Assembly: GCA_035629935.1 (NCBI GenBank)
Contig: DASQLQ010000051.1
Location: 1-25,090, forward strand
Length of the DNA stretch: 25,090 nucleotides
Source of the DNA: DASQLQ01 sp035629935
GTDB lineage: Bacteria; Actinomycetota; CADDZG01; WHSQ01
Reading direction: 5' to 3'
Both the position numbers and the translations under genes were made by a program. The notes beneath the pieces are model-generated. The model worked only from the letters and a program-made list of their open reading frames with translations. It searched no databases and was not told the DNA's origin. Of this stretch, positions 7,170 to 14,874 are shown piece by piece; within the stretch, counting starts at the first letter, position 1; every line of letters begins with the position of its first letter.

Positions 7170-7832
7170 ATGCCGGTACTGCGTGTAACGACCTTCAACG
7201 TCCATCACTGTCGGGGGCTCGACGGGCTGGTCAACCCTCGCCGCATCGCAGCCGTGCTCGTGGAATCGCAAGGTCGGTTCTTCGGCGTCCAGGAGCTGGA
7301 CCGGAACCTCGAGCGCAGTGGACGTATCGACCAGCCGGCGGTCTTGGGCGAGTTGCTTGGCTGCGAAGTCCACTTCTCGGCGACTGTGGAACGCGGCGGG
7401 GGTCAGTACGGCCTGGGGGTTGCCGCCCCCGATCCACTGGAGCCAACGTTCCATCGCCTTCCTCGCCTGGGCGACGAGGAGCCACGTGGGGCGATCACGG
7501 TGCGCTGGCATGGTCTCTCGATCATCGTCACTCACCTGTCCCTGCAGAGGGCTCCGCGCCTCGCGCAGCTGGACGCGCTGGCCGGGCTGACCGCGGAGCT
7601 CGACCCGCCGGTCGTGCTGATGGGGGACCTGAATACCGGTTGGCTCGGGACACGACGGCTGATCAAGGCCGGCCTCCGTCAATCGCCGGGATGGCGTCCC
7701 ACCGTGGAGGAAGGCTTCCCCCGCCAGATCGATCACGTGCTGACGGGCCGGGGAGCAGCCGCGGCCGGTCTGAGGACCCTCAGTGGAGGAGCGTCCGACC
7801 ACAAGGCCCTCGCCGCCGAGATCATCCTCTGA
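7170..7832 (+). CDS. Endonuclease/exonuclease/phosphatase (EEP) family protein
   Basis: A 220-residue metal-dependent hydrolase of the DNase I/exonuclease III/sphingomyelinase superfamily. Expected active-site residues are visible in order: N10 (TFNVHH), E42 (QELD), H122 (THLSLQ), D153 and N155 (GDLN), and the terminal SDH motif with D210 and H211; DH at 188-189 is also typical. There is no signal peptide or membrane segment, so it is probably cytoplasmic. It is shorter than exonuclease III and lacks its DNA-binding loops; a small phosphoester substrate is as likely as DNA. ATG 7170 is chosen because homologues start just before the TFN motif. It diverges from the rhomboid gene. Confidence 0.82.
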   Translation: MPVLRVTTFNVHHCRGLDGLVNPRRIAAVLVESQGRFFGVQELDRNLERSGRIDQPAVLGELLGCEVHFSATVERGGGQYGLGVAAPDPLEPTFHRLPRLGDEEPRGAITVRWHGLSIIVTHLSLQRAPRLAQLDALAGLTAELDPPVVLMGDLNTGWLGTRRLIKAGLRQSPGWRPTVEEGFPRQIDHVLTGRGAAAAGLRTLSGGASDHKALAAEIIL

Positions 7833-7844
7833 CCCGGCCCACAG

Positions 7845-7931
7845 ATGTTGCTGGTGTTGCTATTGTTACTGGTGAGGTTTCAGCGCCTGCTGCGCCTCAG
7901 ATTGCCGCTGTGGCTGGGGAGGCCCGTGTGA
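7845..7931 (+). CDS. Possible 28-residue leucine-rich leader peptide (weak)
   Basis: ATG 7845 opens 28 codons, about half of them leucine or valine (MLLVLLLLLVRF...), ending in TGA at 7929-7931. That stop overlaps the GTG start of the next gene by four bases (GTGA), the coupling arrangement used elsewhere in this window. There is no ribosome binding site and the composition may be chance, so it is low-confidence. If real, it would be a tiny hydrophobic peptide translated just ahead of the membrane coiled-coil protein. Confidence 0.2.
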   Translation: MLLVLLLLLVRFQRLLRLRLPLWLGRPV

Positions 7932-8404
7932 CCATTCAGGACATGTCGACCCTCGCTCGGCGAATGCCATCGGGCCGGCCTGCATGGAGGGCGGTGCTCG
8001 TCGTTGTGCTCCTGCTCGTCACGGGGGCGGCGGTCGGATGGGCGGTGAACGTTCAGCTAGCGGCGACCGACGGCCGCACCGAAGCTCTGGTCGATCGGTC
8101 GACGGCGAGCAGCGATAGGGCCCTGCGGGTCATGACCGACCGCCTTGCAGCAGTGAAGAAGGATGTGGCGGCGCTCCAGAAGGACAACGACAGGATGGGA
8201 GCCCGCCTAGAGCGAGTGACCGATTCCCTCTGGGCGTCACTCAAGAACGTCCGCGGGCTGATGGCCGAGGCGAGAGCGGGCTCCAATGAGGCTCTGGCCG
8301 AGGTTGGGTCCGCGTTGGAACGTGCCGAGTCGGCCGCCCGCAACCTCTCCGTTCTAGAGGACCGATTCGAGTACCACCTCCGCACGGACCACGGGGGCGG
8401 CTGA
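7928..8404 (+). CDS. Small membrane protein with coiled coil
   Basis: Function unknown. The 158-residue product has a cytoplasmic-looking basic N-terminus, one strong transmembrane helix at about 21-43 (AVLVVVLLLVTGAAVGWAV), and then a long heptad-like region (about 60-145) rich in Ala, Arg, Leu and Glu. The basic N-terminus suggests the coiled coil is outside the cell. GTG 7928 is chosen because GGAGG lies at 7918-7922, five bases upstream; the frame is open for much longer upstream but shadows the EEP gene. ATG 7943 is the alternative. Its TGA overlaps the kinase ATG by one base (TGATG), so the two are almost certainly co-translated. It may be a partner or sensor for the PASTA kinase. Confidence 0.75.
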   Translation: MTIQDMSTLARRMPSGRPAWRAVLVVVLLLVTGAAVGWAVNVQLAATDGRTEALVDRSTASSDRALRVMTDRLAAVKKDVAALQKDNDRMGARLERVTDSLWASLKNVRGLMAEARAGSNEALAEVGSALERAESAARNLSVLEDRFEYHLRTDHGGG

Positions 8405-10221
8405 TGCGGCTCCTACGTGATCTCGTGGGTCAGACCTTGTCCGGGCGCTACCGGGTGGTTTCCCGCGTAGCGGGCGGAGGGATGGGGGAAGTCTTCCGGG
8501 GCCACGACCTCCTTCTCGACCGCAGCGTTGCCATCAAGGTGTTGCAGCCGTCACTGGCCTCCGAGCCCGATCTCGTCGCGCGCTTCAAGCAGGAGGCACG
8601 TTCGGCCGCTCGTCTGAATCACCCCAACATCGTCTCCGTCCACGATTGGGGATCCGAGGATGACCGCACCTATTACATGGTGATGGAGTACGTCTCGGGC
8701 ACCGATCTCCGCGAGGTGCTGACACTTCGTGGACCCGTCGCTCCCGGTCAAGCGATCGACATAGTCGCGAGTGTCTGCGAAGCGCTGGGTGTGGCTCATG
8801 CAGCCGGCCTGGTGCACCGGGACGTCAAGCCGGAAAACATCCTGATAGCCCGCGATGGGACCGTGAAGGTGACGGATTTCGGGATTGCAGCGGTTGCCGA
8901 TGCCGACCTGACTCTGCCCGGCGGAACGATCCCCGGAACGATCCGCTACATGGCTCCCGAACAGGCGCGCGGAGACGAAGCGACCTTCGCCTCAGATGTC
9001 TGGGCTGCGGGGGCTTTGCTGTTCGAGTTGCTGACGGGCGAGCCGTTGTTCGAGGGCGGTGGGCTCGAGACGCTGCAGCGTCGTGCTTACGAGCAACCTC
9101 GCCGCCCTTCGGAGGTCGATGCCGGGATCCCTGCCGTGATCGATCCCCTCGTAACCACTGCCTGCGATCCCGATCCCGCGAACCGTTACGAGAGCGCACA
9201 CGAGATGGCTCGCGATCTCCGACTGGTTCCGGTTTCTTCGGGCGCTCCGTTGAATTCCCTGCTCGACAGCGTCACCGGCGACATCGATCTTCCCGACGTG
9301 GCGCCGACCACTTATGTGAGCCGCAAGGGGCGAAGGAAAGCGCGACGGTTGCGCATGGCGGCGTTGGTTTCCATCTGTGCCCTGCTCCTGTTGGTCGGTT
9401 TCCAGGCCGCGGCGGCGCTGATGGGCCCCTCGATGGTGCGCGTACCGGATCTGGTGGGCACGCACGTGCCCAAAGCGGCGAAGAAGCTCGAGACGGTCGG
9501 ACTCGGTCTTCGGATCTCTGAGCGCGAACGCAGGGCGGGCACCGAGGCGGGAGAGGTACTGGTGCAAACGCCCGTGCGCGGTGAGTTAGAGGAAGGACAG
9601 CAGGTGTCGGTCGTTGTGTCGGCCGGGCCCCCATTGTCGAAGGTCCCTGATCTCGTCGGCGTCTCGCTCGACTCTGCGCGCGTACGCATCAATGCGGCCG
9701 AGCTCGAGATCGGCGAACTGTCGGTCGAGTTCTCCGTCGAGGAGAAAGGCACGGTGGTCGAGCAGCGACCTTCAACCGGCAAGCGAGAGTGGGGGAGCGC
9801 TATCGATCTCGTGGTAAGTCGCGGCCCCCGTCAGCTCCAAGTGCCGGACGTCGCCGGTATGGAGATGTCGAAGGCGGTCGCACGATTGAAGAAAGCGGGC
9901 TTCAAGGCATCCATCACCGAGGTCTATTCGGGCAAGGTGCGGAGAGGGTCGGTCGTGGCCACTACGCCGTCCGGGGGCCTGACCGCGGCCGACGGCTCGA
10001 CGATCGAGGTCCAGGTCTCCATCGGTCCGGAGTTCCAGAAGGTGCGCGTGCCCGACGTGCGCGGGTTGAGCATCGATCAGGCAGAGGTGAAGCTCAGTTC
10101 TCTTGGTTTGCGATGGAAGATCGAACGGTCGTGTGAAGGTGGTTCGACAGTTGTGGAGACTCACCCGACACCAGGAACGGTCGTGCGGGAGAATTCTGTC
10201 GTCGCGCTATTTATCTGCTGA
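8404..10221 (+). CDS. PknB-type Ser/Thr protein kinase with four PASTA domains
   Basis: A transmembrane receptor kinase of 605 residues. The cytoplasmic kinase domain (about 16-275) is complete: glycine loop GGGMGEV at 24-30, VAIK with catalytic K45, HRDVKPEN with D140, DFG at 158-160, and APE at 184-186. A basic juxtamembrane stretch precedes the transmembrane helix at about 317-339. Outside are four PASTA repeats starting at V347, V414, V480 and V549 (VPD.[VA]G pattern), which in this family bind muropeptides or lipid II and couple kinase activity to cell-wall growth. The last repeat ends at the C-terminus with a terminal cysteine. It lies directly after a membrane coiled-coil gene and not in the usual pbpA/rodA/pknA cluster, so it may be a PknB paralogue. 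Its 3' end overlaps the convergent gene by 15 bases. Confidence 0.93.
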   Translation: MRLLRDLVGQTLSGRYRVVSRVAGGGMGEVFRGHDLLLDRSVAIKVLQPSLASEPDLVARFKQEARSAARLNHPNIVSVHDWGSEDDRTYYMVMEYVSGTDLREVLTLRGPVAPGQAIDIVASVCEALGVAHAAGLVHRDVKPENILIARDGTVKVTDFGIAAVADADLTLPGGTIPGTIRYMAPEQARGDEATFASDVWAAGALLFELLTGEPLFEGGGLETLQRRAYEQPRRPSEVDAGIPAVIDPLVTTACDPDPANRYESAHEMARDLRLVPVSSGAPLNSLLDSVTGDIDLPDVAPTTYVSRKGRRKARRLRMAALVSICALLLLVGFQAAAALMGPSMVRVPDLVGTHVPKAAKKLETVGLGLRISERERRAGTEAGEVLVQTPVRGELEEGQQVSVVVSAGPPLSKVPDLVGVSLDSARVRINAAELEIGELSVEFSVEEKGTVVEQRPSTGKREWGSAIDLVVSRGPRQLQVPDVAGMEMSKAVARLKKAGFKASITEVYSGKVRRGSVVATTPSGGLTAADGSTIEVQVSIGPEFQKVRVPDVRGLSIDQAEVKLSSLGLRWKIERSCEGGSTVVETHPTPGTVVRENSVVALFIC

Positions 10222-10527
10222 CCGAGAAACCTCGACCAAGCGCAGGAACTCTTCCGCCATCCGCTCGTGAGGCAATTGGATCTCGTCGATCTTCTGGCCG
10301 GAGATGTGCTCGATCAGGAAAGCCATCTGATTGGCCCCGAGTAACGCTGCGGCCACCATCTCGCGTCGACGTGTGTCGTCGAGCGCGTCCCATCCGCGGA
10401 AAACAGCTTCGAGCCAACCTTTCGTGAGCGTCAGGCCCTCACGCAGGTCGTGCATGCTGTCCATATCGAGTTCTAGCGAGAAGTTCTTCCGTTCGGCCCC
10501 CATGCCTTGAATATTCGACTTCGACAC
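10207..10527 (-). CDS. Hypothetical helical protein
   Basis: Not recognised. From GTG 10527 it encodes 106 residues, mostly predicted helix, acidic, without membrane segments or metal motifs. The GTG start is chosen because an AAGGA-type ribosome site lies just upstream on this strand (complement of 10533-10538); a longer frame from TTG 10584 would overlap the NUDIX gene. It follows the NUDIX gene by 38 bases on the same strand, so they are probably co-transcribed. Its stop lies inside the last codons of the convergent kinase gene. Confidence 0.7.
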   Translation of the reverse strand: MSKSNIQGMGAERKNFSLELDMDSMHDLREGLTLTKGWLEAVFRGWDALDDTRRREMVAAALLGANQMAFLIEHISGQKIDEIQLPHERMAEEFLRLVEVSRSADK

Positions 10528-10565
10528 GGTTTTCCTTCCCTGGGGCGCTGTTTTTTTCGGGCCGC

Positions 10566-10964
10566 CTAGATGGGGATGCCCCAACCCCTAAGCGTTTCGG
10601 TGAATCGCGGTGTGCAGTCCAGCTGCTCGACTTGCTTCAGTGGCACCCAACGGACATCCGCAGCGTCACCTGCCGCTCGAGGTGGATCGTCGCCGATCAC
10701 GTCGGCGTAGAAGTCGAAGATCACGAAATGAGGGTCTCCGACGATCTCGAGGAACCCGATCAACTGTCCTACCTCGATCGTCAGTCCGGTCTCTTCGGTC
10801 ACTTCCCGTTTCAGCGCGTCGGCCATGTACTCGCCATTCTCGACATGTCCACCGGGAACAGACCACAAACCGCGTGCAGGGTCCTTCCCGCGTTGGATCA
10901 TCAACAAAGAGTCATCGCGGATGCATATAGCTCCGACTGCGACGCGGGGACCGGCATCATTCAC
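10566..10964 (-). CDS. NUDIX hydrolase
   Basis: Hydrolyses a nucleoside diphosphate linked to another moiety. The 132-residue protein has a perfect NUDIX box at residues 39-61 (G, five residues, E45, seven residues, then REVTEETGL), which binds the catalytic Mg2+. A conserved LWSVPGGH precedes it. Size and the FLEI...F.FYADV pattern fit small MutT/ADP-ribose-pyrophosphatase-like enzymes; the substrate cannot be assigned. The start is GTG 10964, with no ribosome site but a -10-like TAGCCT six bases upstream on this strand, suggesting a leaderless message. It diverges from the EamA gene 17 bases away. Confidence 0.87.
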   Translation of the reverse strand: MNDAGPRVAVGAICIRDDSLLMIQRGKDPARGLWSVPGGHVENGEYMADALKREVTEETGLTIEVGQLIGFLEIVGDPHFVIFDFYADVIGDDPPRAAGDAADVRWVPLKQVEQLDCTPRFTETLRGWGIPI

Positions 10965-10981
10965 AGCCTTAGGCTACGGCC
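10965..10981. promoter_or_regulatory. Candidate bidirectional leaderless promoter
   Basis: The 17-base gap between two divergent GTG starts holds overlapping -10-like elements on both strands. On the plus strand TAGGCT at 10970-10975 is six bases before GTG 10982. On the minus strand TAGCCT (complement of 10971-10976) is six bases before GTG 10964. Both fit TANNNT at leaderless distance, and neither gene has a Shine-Dalgarno sequence. No start site has been mapped. Confidence 0.5.
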
Positions 10982-11896
10982 GTGATGGGCAGTGAAGAGG
11001 CCAAGGGATCCGGATGGGCGGCCGGCGGGAGAACTTGGATCCCTTGGGCGGTGCTCGCCGGCGGACTCATCTCTGTTTCCGCTTCGGCGGTTCTCATCCG
11101 TTTCGCGCGGGATGCCCATCCGCTTGCGATCGCGTTCTGGCGCTGCGCAGGAGCAGTGATCGTGCTGGGACCCCTCGCCGGCCGGGGTTTGCATCGCATC
11201 GACCGCCGGGGATGGAGTGTGTCTCTAGCTGCAGGTCTGTTCTTGGCCGTCCACTTCGCAACATGGATCACTTCTCTGGAGCTGACGACGGTCGCAGCCT
11301 CGGTGTTGCTGGTTTCCACCACTCCCATCTTCGTCGGTGCCGCTTCCTGGTTGGTGTTCAAAGAAAAATTGTCGTCCACTGCCTGGATAGGCATCCTGCT
11401 CACATTCGTGGGCGCGGGGGTCATCGGTGGCGGAGACTTGTCGGGCTCTAACTTCACAGGCGATCTGCTGGCTCTTATCGGTGGCGCGACGGCCGCCGGA
11501 TACGTACTGGCAGGCCGGGCGGCTCGTCGCAAGCTGGGGAACGTCGAGTATTCGTTCGTGACTTACGCGGTCTCCGGCGTGGCGGTCCTCGGGTTGTGCC
11601 TGATGGTGGGTACCCCTCTGTGGGGCTACCGAGCACCCACGTGGACGGCACTGGTGGCGATCATCATCGGCCCTCAACTCCTCGGGCACACACTCATCAA
11701 CTACGTGCTGAAGCAGATCGATGCAACGATCGTGTCCGTGGCGATTATGGTCGAGCCGCTGATCGCCACGTGGTTGGCCTTCGTCTTCCTCGACGAAGTC
11801 CCGACCCTTCTCGTATATCCCGCGGGGTTGGCGATCATCGCCGGCATCTATCTGGTGTCGACGACTCGGCGGGATACCCCCGAGGTCGTGACATGA
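10982..11896 (+). CDS. EamA/DMT-family transporter
   Basis: A membrane permease of about 304 residues with roughly ten hydrophobic helices in two repeated EamA halves, as in RhaT/YdcZ/RarD-type drug/metabolite transporters. The first half begins after residue 19 (WAVLAGGLISVSASAVLIRFAR); the second starts near 160 and ends with VEPLIATWLAFVFLDEVP, the typical EamA closing motif. Substrate unknown. The start is GTG 10982 or ATG 10985; the GTG sits at leaderless distance from TAGGCT. Its TGA overlaps the folP2-like ATG by four bases (ATGA), so the two are one operon, but the functional link is not obvious. Confidence 0.87.
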   Translation: MMGSEEAKGSGWAAGGRTWIPWAVLAGGLISVSASAVLIRFARDAHPLAIAFWRCAGAVIVLGPLAGRGLHRIDRRGWSVSLAAGLFLAVHFATWITSLELTTVAASVLLVSTTPIFVGAASWLVFKEKLSSTAWIGILLTFVGAGVIGGGDLSGSNFTGDLLALIGGATAAGYVLAGRAARRKLGNVEYSFVTYAVSGVAVLGLCLMVGTPLWGYRAPTWTALVAIIIGPQLLGHTLINYVLKQIDATIVSVAIMVEPLIATWLAFVFLDEVPTLLVYPAGLAIIAGIYLVSTTRRDTPEVVT

Positions 11897-12723
11897 ATCC
11901 GGAGCGGTGTCTCGTGATGGGCATCCTGAATCGCACACCCGACTCCTTCTTCGACGGGGGGCGGATGGCACTGACGGACGCGGTCGCGCACGGAATCGCG
12001 ATGGTCGAGCAGGGCGCGGACATCATCGATGTTGGGGCCGTCAAGGCAGGCCCCGGCCCCCACGTTGACGAAGCCGAGGAGATCGCTCGCCTGATACCCC
12101 TTGTTCGCGAGCTCAAGAGCGCGACCCAAATCCCACTCTCGATCGAAACATCCAGTCCAAGAGTGGCCGAGGAAGCTTTCGAGGTCGGAGCTTCGATACT
12201 CAACGACGTAACTGGACTCGCGGATCCCGCACTGGCCAAGGTGTGTGCCGGAGCGCAAGGGACGATCGTCTTGATGCATCACGGAGGTCAGCTGCGGGGG
12301 CGACCGCGACATCCTCGCTATGAGGATGTCGTTGTCGACGTAATCGAGACGTGGAAGCGGCTGGCGGACGAAGCAGTGTCTGCCGGTGTGGATCCGGGTT
12401 CGATCGTTGTCGATCCCGGTTTGGATTTCGGGAAGACCACGTTCCATTCACTCGAGTTGGTGCGCAGGTTGGACGAGCTCGTTGCCTGCGGATGGCCTGT
12501 GCTCGTTGCCCCTTCGAACAAAGATGTCGTGGGTGAAACCCTGGGTCTGCCCCTGGACCAAAGGTTGGAGGGGACACTTGCCCTTGTCGCACTGTCCGCG
12601 CAGAAAGGCGCGGCCATCGTGAGGGTTCACGACGTTCGGCCGGCCGTAAGAGCCGTCGCGATGGTGGAGGCGGTCGTTGGGCATCGGCCACCCGTTGCGC
12701 CTCTACGCGGTTTGTGGGATTAG
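11893..12723 (+). CDS. folP2: FolP2-type dihydropteroate-synthase-like protein
   Basis: A TIM-barrel pterin-binding family protein of 276 residues. It keeps MGILNRTPDSFFDGG at 9-23, NDVTGL at 104-109, and the SNKDVVGETLG region at 208-218, but the GGESTRPG loop of true dihydropteroate synthase, which helps bind p-aminobenzoate and pyrophosphate, is replaced by GAVKAGPG at 48-55. As I recall it, that substitution, NRTPDSF and the SNKDVVGETLG block are shared with mycobacterial FolP2 (Rv1207), which was reported to lack synthase activity. I therefore call it FolP2, not FolP1, and would not assign the folate reaction. The start ATG 11893 overlaps the transporter stop. No other folate genes are adjacent. 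Confidence 0.85.
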   Translation: MNPERCLVMGILNRTPDSFFDGGRMALTDAVAHGIAMVEQGADIIDVGAVKAGPGPHVDEAEEIARLIPLVRELKSATQIPLSIETSSPRVAEEAFEVGASILNDVTGLADPALAKVCAGAQGTIVLMHHGGQLRGRPRHPRYEDVVVDVIETWKRLADEAVSAGVDPGSIVVDPGLDFGKTTFHSLELVRRLDELVACGWPVLVAPSNKDVVGETLGLPLDQRLEGTLALVALSAQKGAAIVRVHDVRPAVRAVAMVEAVVGHRPPVAPLRGLWD

Positions 12724-12954
12724 GCGGCTCTCCTAATAACTACGTACTAAAGGAGGCGCTTCCCCCGTCGATACAAAAGGCGGGCGAGGAGGGCCAGGCG
12801 CGCTGGCGGAGCCCACCCCGGCCGACCTCGCCCACGACTTTGCCAGCCACGTTGCCGTACTGAGTGTGCGGCTTCGTGCGCGTTGTTAGCAAGCTAAGCG
12901 GGAAGGTTTCCTCTTCCTTTTTCTGACTTCAGTTAGAGGACTAGTTGAGCTGGG
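12724..12954 (+). other. Intergenic region with a large GC-rich stem
   Basis: No gene seen. GGGCGAGG at 12782-12789 pairs exactly with CCTCGCCC at 12826-12833, enclosing GCCAG/CTGGC (12793-12797 with 12803-12807) and a GGCC/GGCC pair. A second hairpin pairs TCCTCT near 12910 with AGAGGA near 12935 around CTGA/TCAG. The first may end the EamA-folP2 transcript or be part of a small RNA; there is no T-run directly after it. Confidence 0.4.
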
Positions 12955-12987
12955 TTGAGTCCGGTTCGAGAACCTGTACTCACCCGC

Positions 12988-12993
12988 GATACT
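12988..12993 (+). promoter_or_regulatory. -10-like element for a leaderless phosphatase gene
   Basis: GATACT ends six bases before ATG 13000. TTCGAG lies 17 bases upstream as a weak -35. No ribosome site precedes the ATG. This supports ATG 13000 over the TTG at 12955 in the same frame. Confidence 0.4.
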
Positions 12994-12999
12994 GCCAAG

Positions 13000-13560
13000 A
13001 TGTTTCGCGTTGTTTTCATCTGCACGGGCAATCGCGCTCGAAGCGCGACCGCTCAAGAGGCTTTCCGCAGACTCACGACTGATCTACCGGTCGAAGTCAC
13101 TTCCGCGGGAACACTCGAACTGGGCGCGAAACCCGCTCTTCCTGAAGCAGTTACCGCTGCCCGGCGGATCGGGCTCGACCTCGACGAGCACCTCAGCCGT
13201 CATCTGACCGAAGCGGACCTCGGAGGGGCCGATCTCGTTATCGGTTTCGAGATCGCGCATGTGGCCGCTGCGGTCGTCGAGGGGGGAGCCGATGTGTCCC
13301 GGACCTTCACGATCCGGGAATTCCTGCGCCTCCTCAGCGGAGCCCCCCCCGTGGAGCCGGAGGCCGATCTCGAGGCTCGGGCCAGAGCCGTGGTGCAGAT
13401 GGCTCACAACCAGCGTAAAAAGGGACCGAACTTCGTGCCGGGCGAGGATCTCGATGACCCGTTGGGGCGGGGTTCCGAGTATTTCGACAGTGTCGCGGAA
13501 ACGATCGAAGCACTCTCGCGGCGGATGTTCGTAGAACTGTTCACCCCAAAGGGGGCGTAG
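13000..13560 (+). CDS. Low-molecular-weight protein tyrosine phosphatase-like protein
   Basis: Predicted to remove phosphate from tyrosine through a cysteine intermediate. The 186-residue protein has the C-x5-R-S loop CTGNRARS at 8-15 (nucleophile C8, R14), right after a beta strand as the fold requires. The general-acid segment is DDP at 152-154 followed by Y161, matching the DP...Y pattern. The second loop cysteine common in the family is alanine here (A13). It is somewhat longer than the usual 150 residues. The UDP-glucose dehydrogenase gene starts at the very next base after its TAG. In many bacteria such phosphatases control UGD and polysaccharide tyrosine kinases; no kinase of that type is visible here. 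An arsenate-reductase-like role is less likely. Confidence 0.82.
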   Translation: MFRVVFICTGNRARSATAQEAFRRLTTDLPVEVTSAGTLELGAKPALPEAVTAARRIGLDLDEHLSRHLTEADLGGADLVIGFEIAHVAAAVVEGGADVSRTFTIREFLRLLSGAPPVEPEADLEARARAVVQMAHNQRKKGPNFVPGEDLDDPLGRGSEYFDSVAETIEALSRRMFVELFTPKGA

Positions 13561-14874
13561 GTGCGAGTTTGCGTCGTAGGCACCGGGCATGTCGGGCTCG
13601 TGACGTGTGCTTCCTTGGCCGCCGTCGGGCATGAGGTCGTCGGCGTCGATAGCGACGAAGCCAAGATCGAGCAGCTGAAGAGTGGGGACAGTCCTTTCTT
13701 CGAGCCGGGGCTGCCGGAGCTCGTAGAGGAAGGGCTCCGCTCCCAACGTCTTCGCTTTTCTACGCAGATCGCGGACGGCGCGCCGGAGGCCGAGATCGTC
13801 TTCATCTGCGTCGGGACCCCTCCGAGAGAATCGGGTGAGGCGAATCTGGTTGCGGTCGAGAATGCGACGAGAGAGGTGATGCAACACCTCTCTCGTGCCG
13901 CCGTCATAGTCGAGAAGTCCACCGTCCCTGCCGGTACCTCCGAACGCATCCGCCGAACCCTGCAGAGGGAGCGGCCCGATCTCGCGCCCCAGGTCGACGT
14001 GGTCTCCAACCCGGAGTTCCTCCGCGAGGGAAAAGCGGTAGAGGACGCGACGAACCCCGACCGGATCCTCATCGGGGCGGATGGCGAGCGGGCTTTCGTG
14101 CCTATGCGGGAGCTGTACAAACCGTGGATCGACAGGGGCGTCCCGGTGTTCGAGACGAACATCGCGACTGCCGAGCTGGCGAAGCACGCATGCAACGCCT
14201 TCCTCTCCACGAAGATCTCTTTCGTGAATGCACTGGCGCGCTTATGCGAGCGAGCGGGTGCCGATGTCGTTGCGGTGGCCGATGTGATGGGCGCGGACGA
14301 TCGGATCGGTCGTCAGTTCCTGAACGCGGGACTCGGTTACGGGGGTTACTGCTTCCCCAAGGATCTCCTCGCTTTCGAACGTCTCGCTTCGCGTCTTGGC
14401 TACGAGTTCGGGCTGTTGCGAGAAGTCGCAACCATCAACGACGACGCCGTTCGGGCAGCGGTCGAGAAGGTCAAAGACGCCTTGTGGAATATGGAGGACA
14501 AGCGGATCGCAGTTCTCGGTTTGGCCTTCAAACCGGACACGGACGACATCAGGTTGTCACCTTCGCTGGCGCTCGCGCGTCAGCTGCTCGACGAGGGCGC
14601 GCACGTCGTCGGCTATGACCCGGTAGCCGGGTTGGAGGCGAAGGGCGAGATCCCCGACCTCGAAGTCGTCAACACCATGTGGGAAGCGTGCGAAGGCGCA
14701 CATTGCGTGGTCATCGCAACGGACTGGCAGGAATTCAAAGATGCCGACCTGGAGCGACTCAGATCCACCATGGCGTATCCGGTCGTCGTCGATGGGCGCA
14801 ACATCTACGAGCCGGCAGAGATGAACCGGCTGGGGTTCACCTACTACCCGACGGGGCGGCCGGTCGTCTCCTGA
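13561..14874 (+). CDS. ugd: UDP-glucose 6-dehydrogenase
   Basis: Oxidises UDP-glucose to UDP-glucuronate with two NAD+, feeding surface polysaccharide or glycolipid synthesis. The 437-residue length is normal. The N-terminal Rossmann motif is GTGHVG at 7-12, with D30 closing the NAD site. EKSTVPAGT at 118-126 and NPEFLREG at 150-157 are family signatures. The catalytic cysteine is C264 in GYGGYCFPKD. The C-terminal domain has LGLAFKPDTDDIR. GDP-mannose dehydrogenase is less likely on these motifs. It starts with GTG directly abutting the phosphatase stop, so the two are co-transcribed. Its last 31 bases overlap the convergent coiled-coil gene. Confidence 0.93.
   Translation: MRVCVVGTGHVGLVTCASLAAVGHEVVGVDSDEAKIEQLKSGDSPFFEPGLPELVEEGLRSQRLRFSTQIADGAPEAEIVFICVGTPPRESGEANLVAVENATREVMQHLSRAAVIVEKSTVPAGTSERIRRTLQRERPDLAPQVDVVSNPEFLREGKAVEDATNPDRILIGADGERAFVPMRELYKPWIDRGVPVFETNIATAELAKHACNAFLSTKISFVNALARLCERAGADVVAVADVMGADDRIGRQFLNAGLGYGGYCFPKDLLAFERLASRLGYEFGLLREVATINDDAVRAAVEKVKDALWNMEDKRIAVLGLAFKPDTDDIRLSPSLALARQLLDEGAHVVGYDPVAGLEAKGEIPDLEVVNTMWEACEGAHCVVIATDWQEFKDADLERLRSTMAYPVVVDGRNIYEPAEMNRLGFTYYPTGRPVVS

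Noticed and set aside
7100..7927. Upstream part of the long plus-strand frame containing the membrane coiled-coil gene
   Set aside because: It reads through the EEP gene in another frame as an Arg/Pro/Gly-rich shadow. The real start is placed at GTG 7928 by the GGAGG site.
10528..10584. TTG 10584 start for the small helical protein
   Set aside because: It would overlap the NUDIX gene by 19 bases and add a tail of unlikely composition; GTG 10527 has a ribosome site at proper spacing.
12955..12999. TTG 12955 start for the phosphatase gene
   Set aside because: The catalytic loop normally follows the first strand at the very N-terminus, which ATG 13000 gives. The extension matches nothing in the family.
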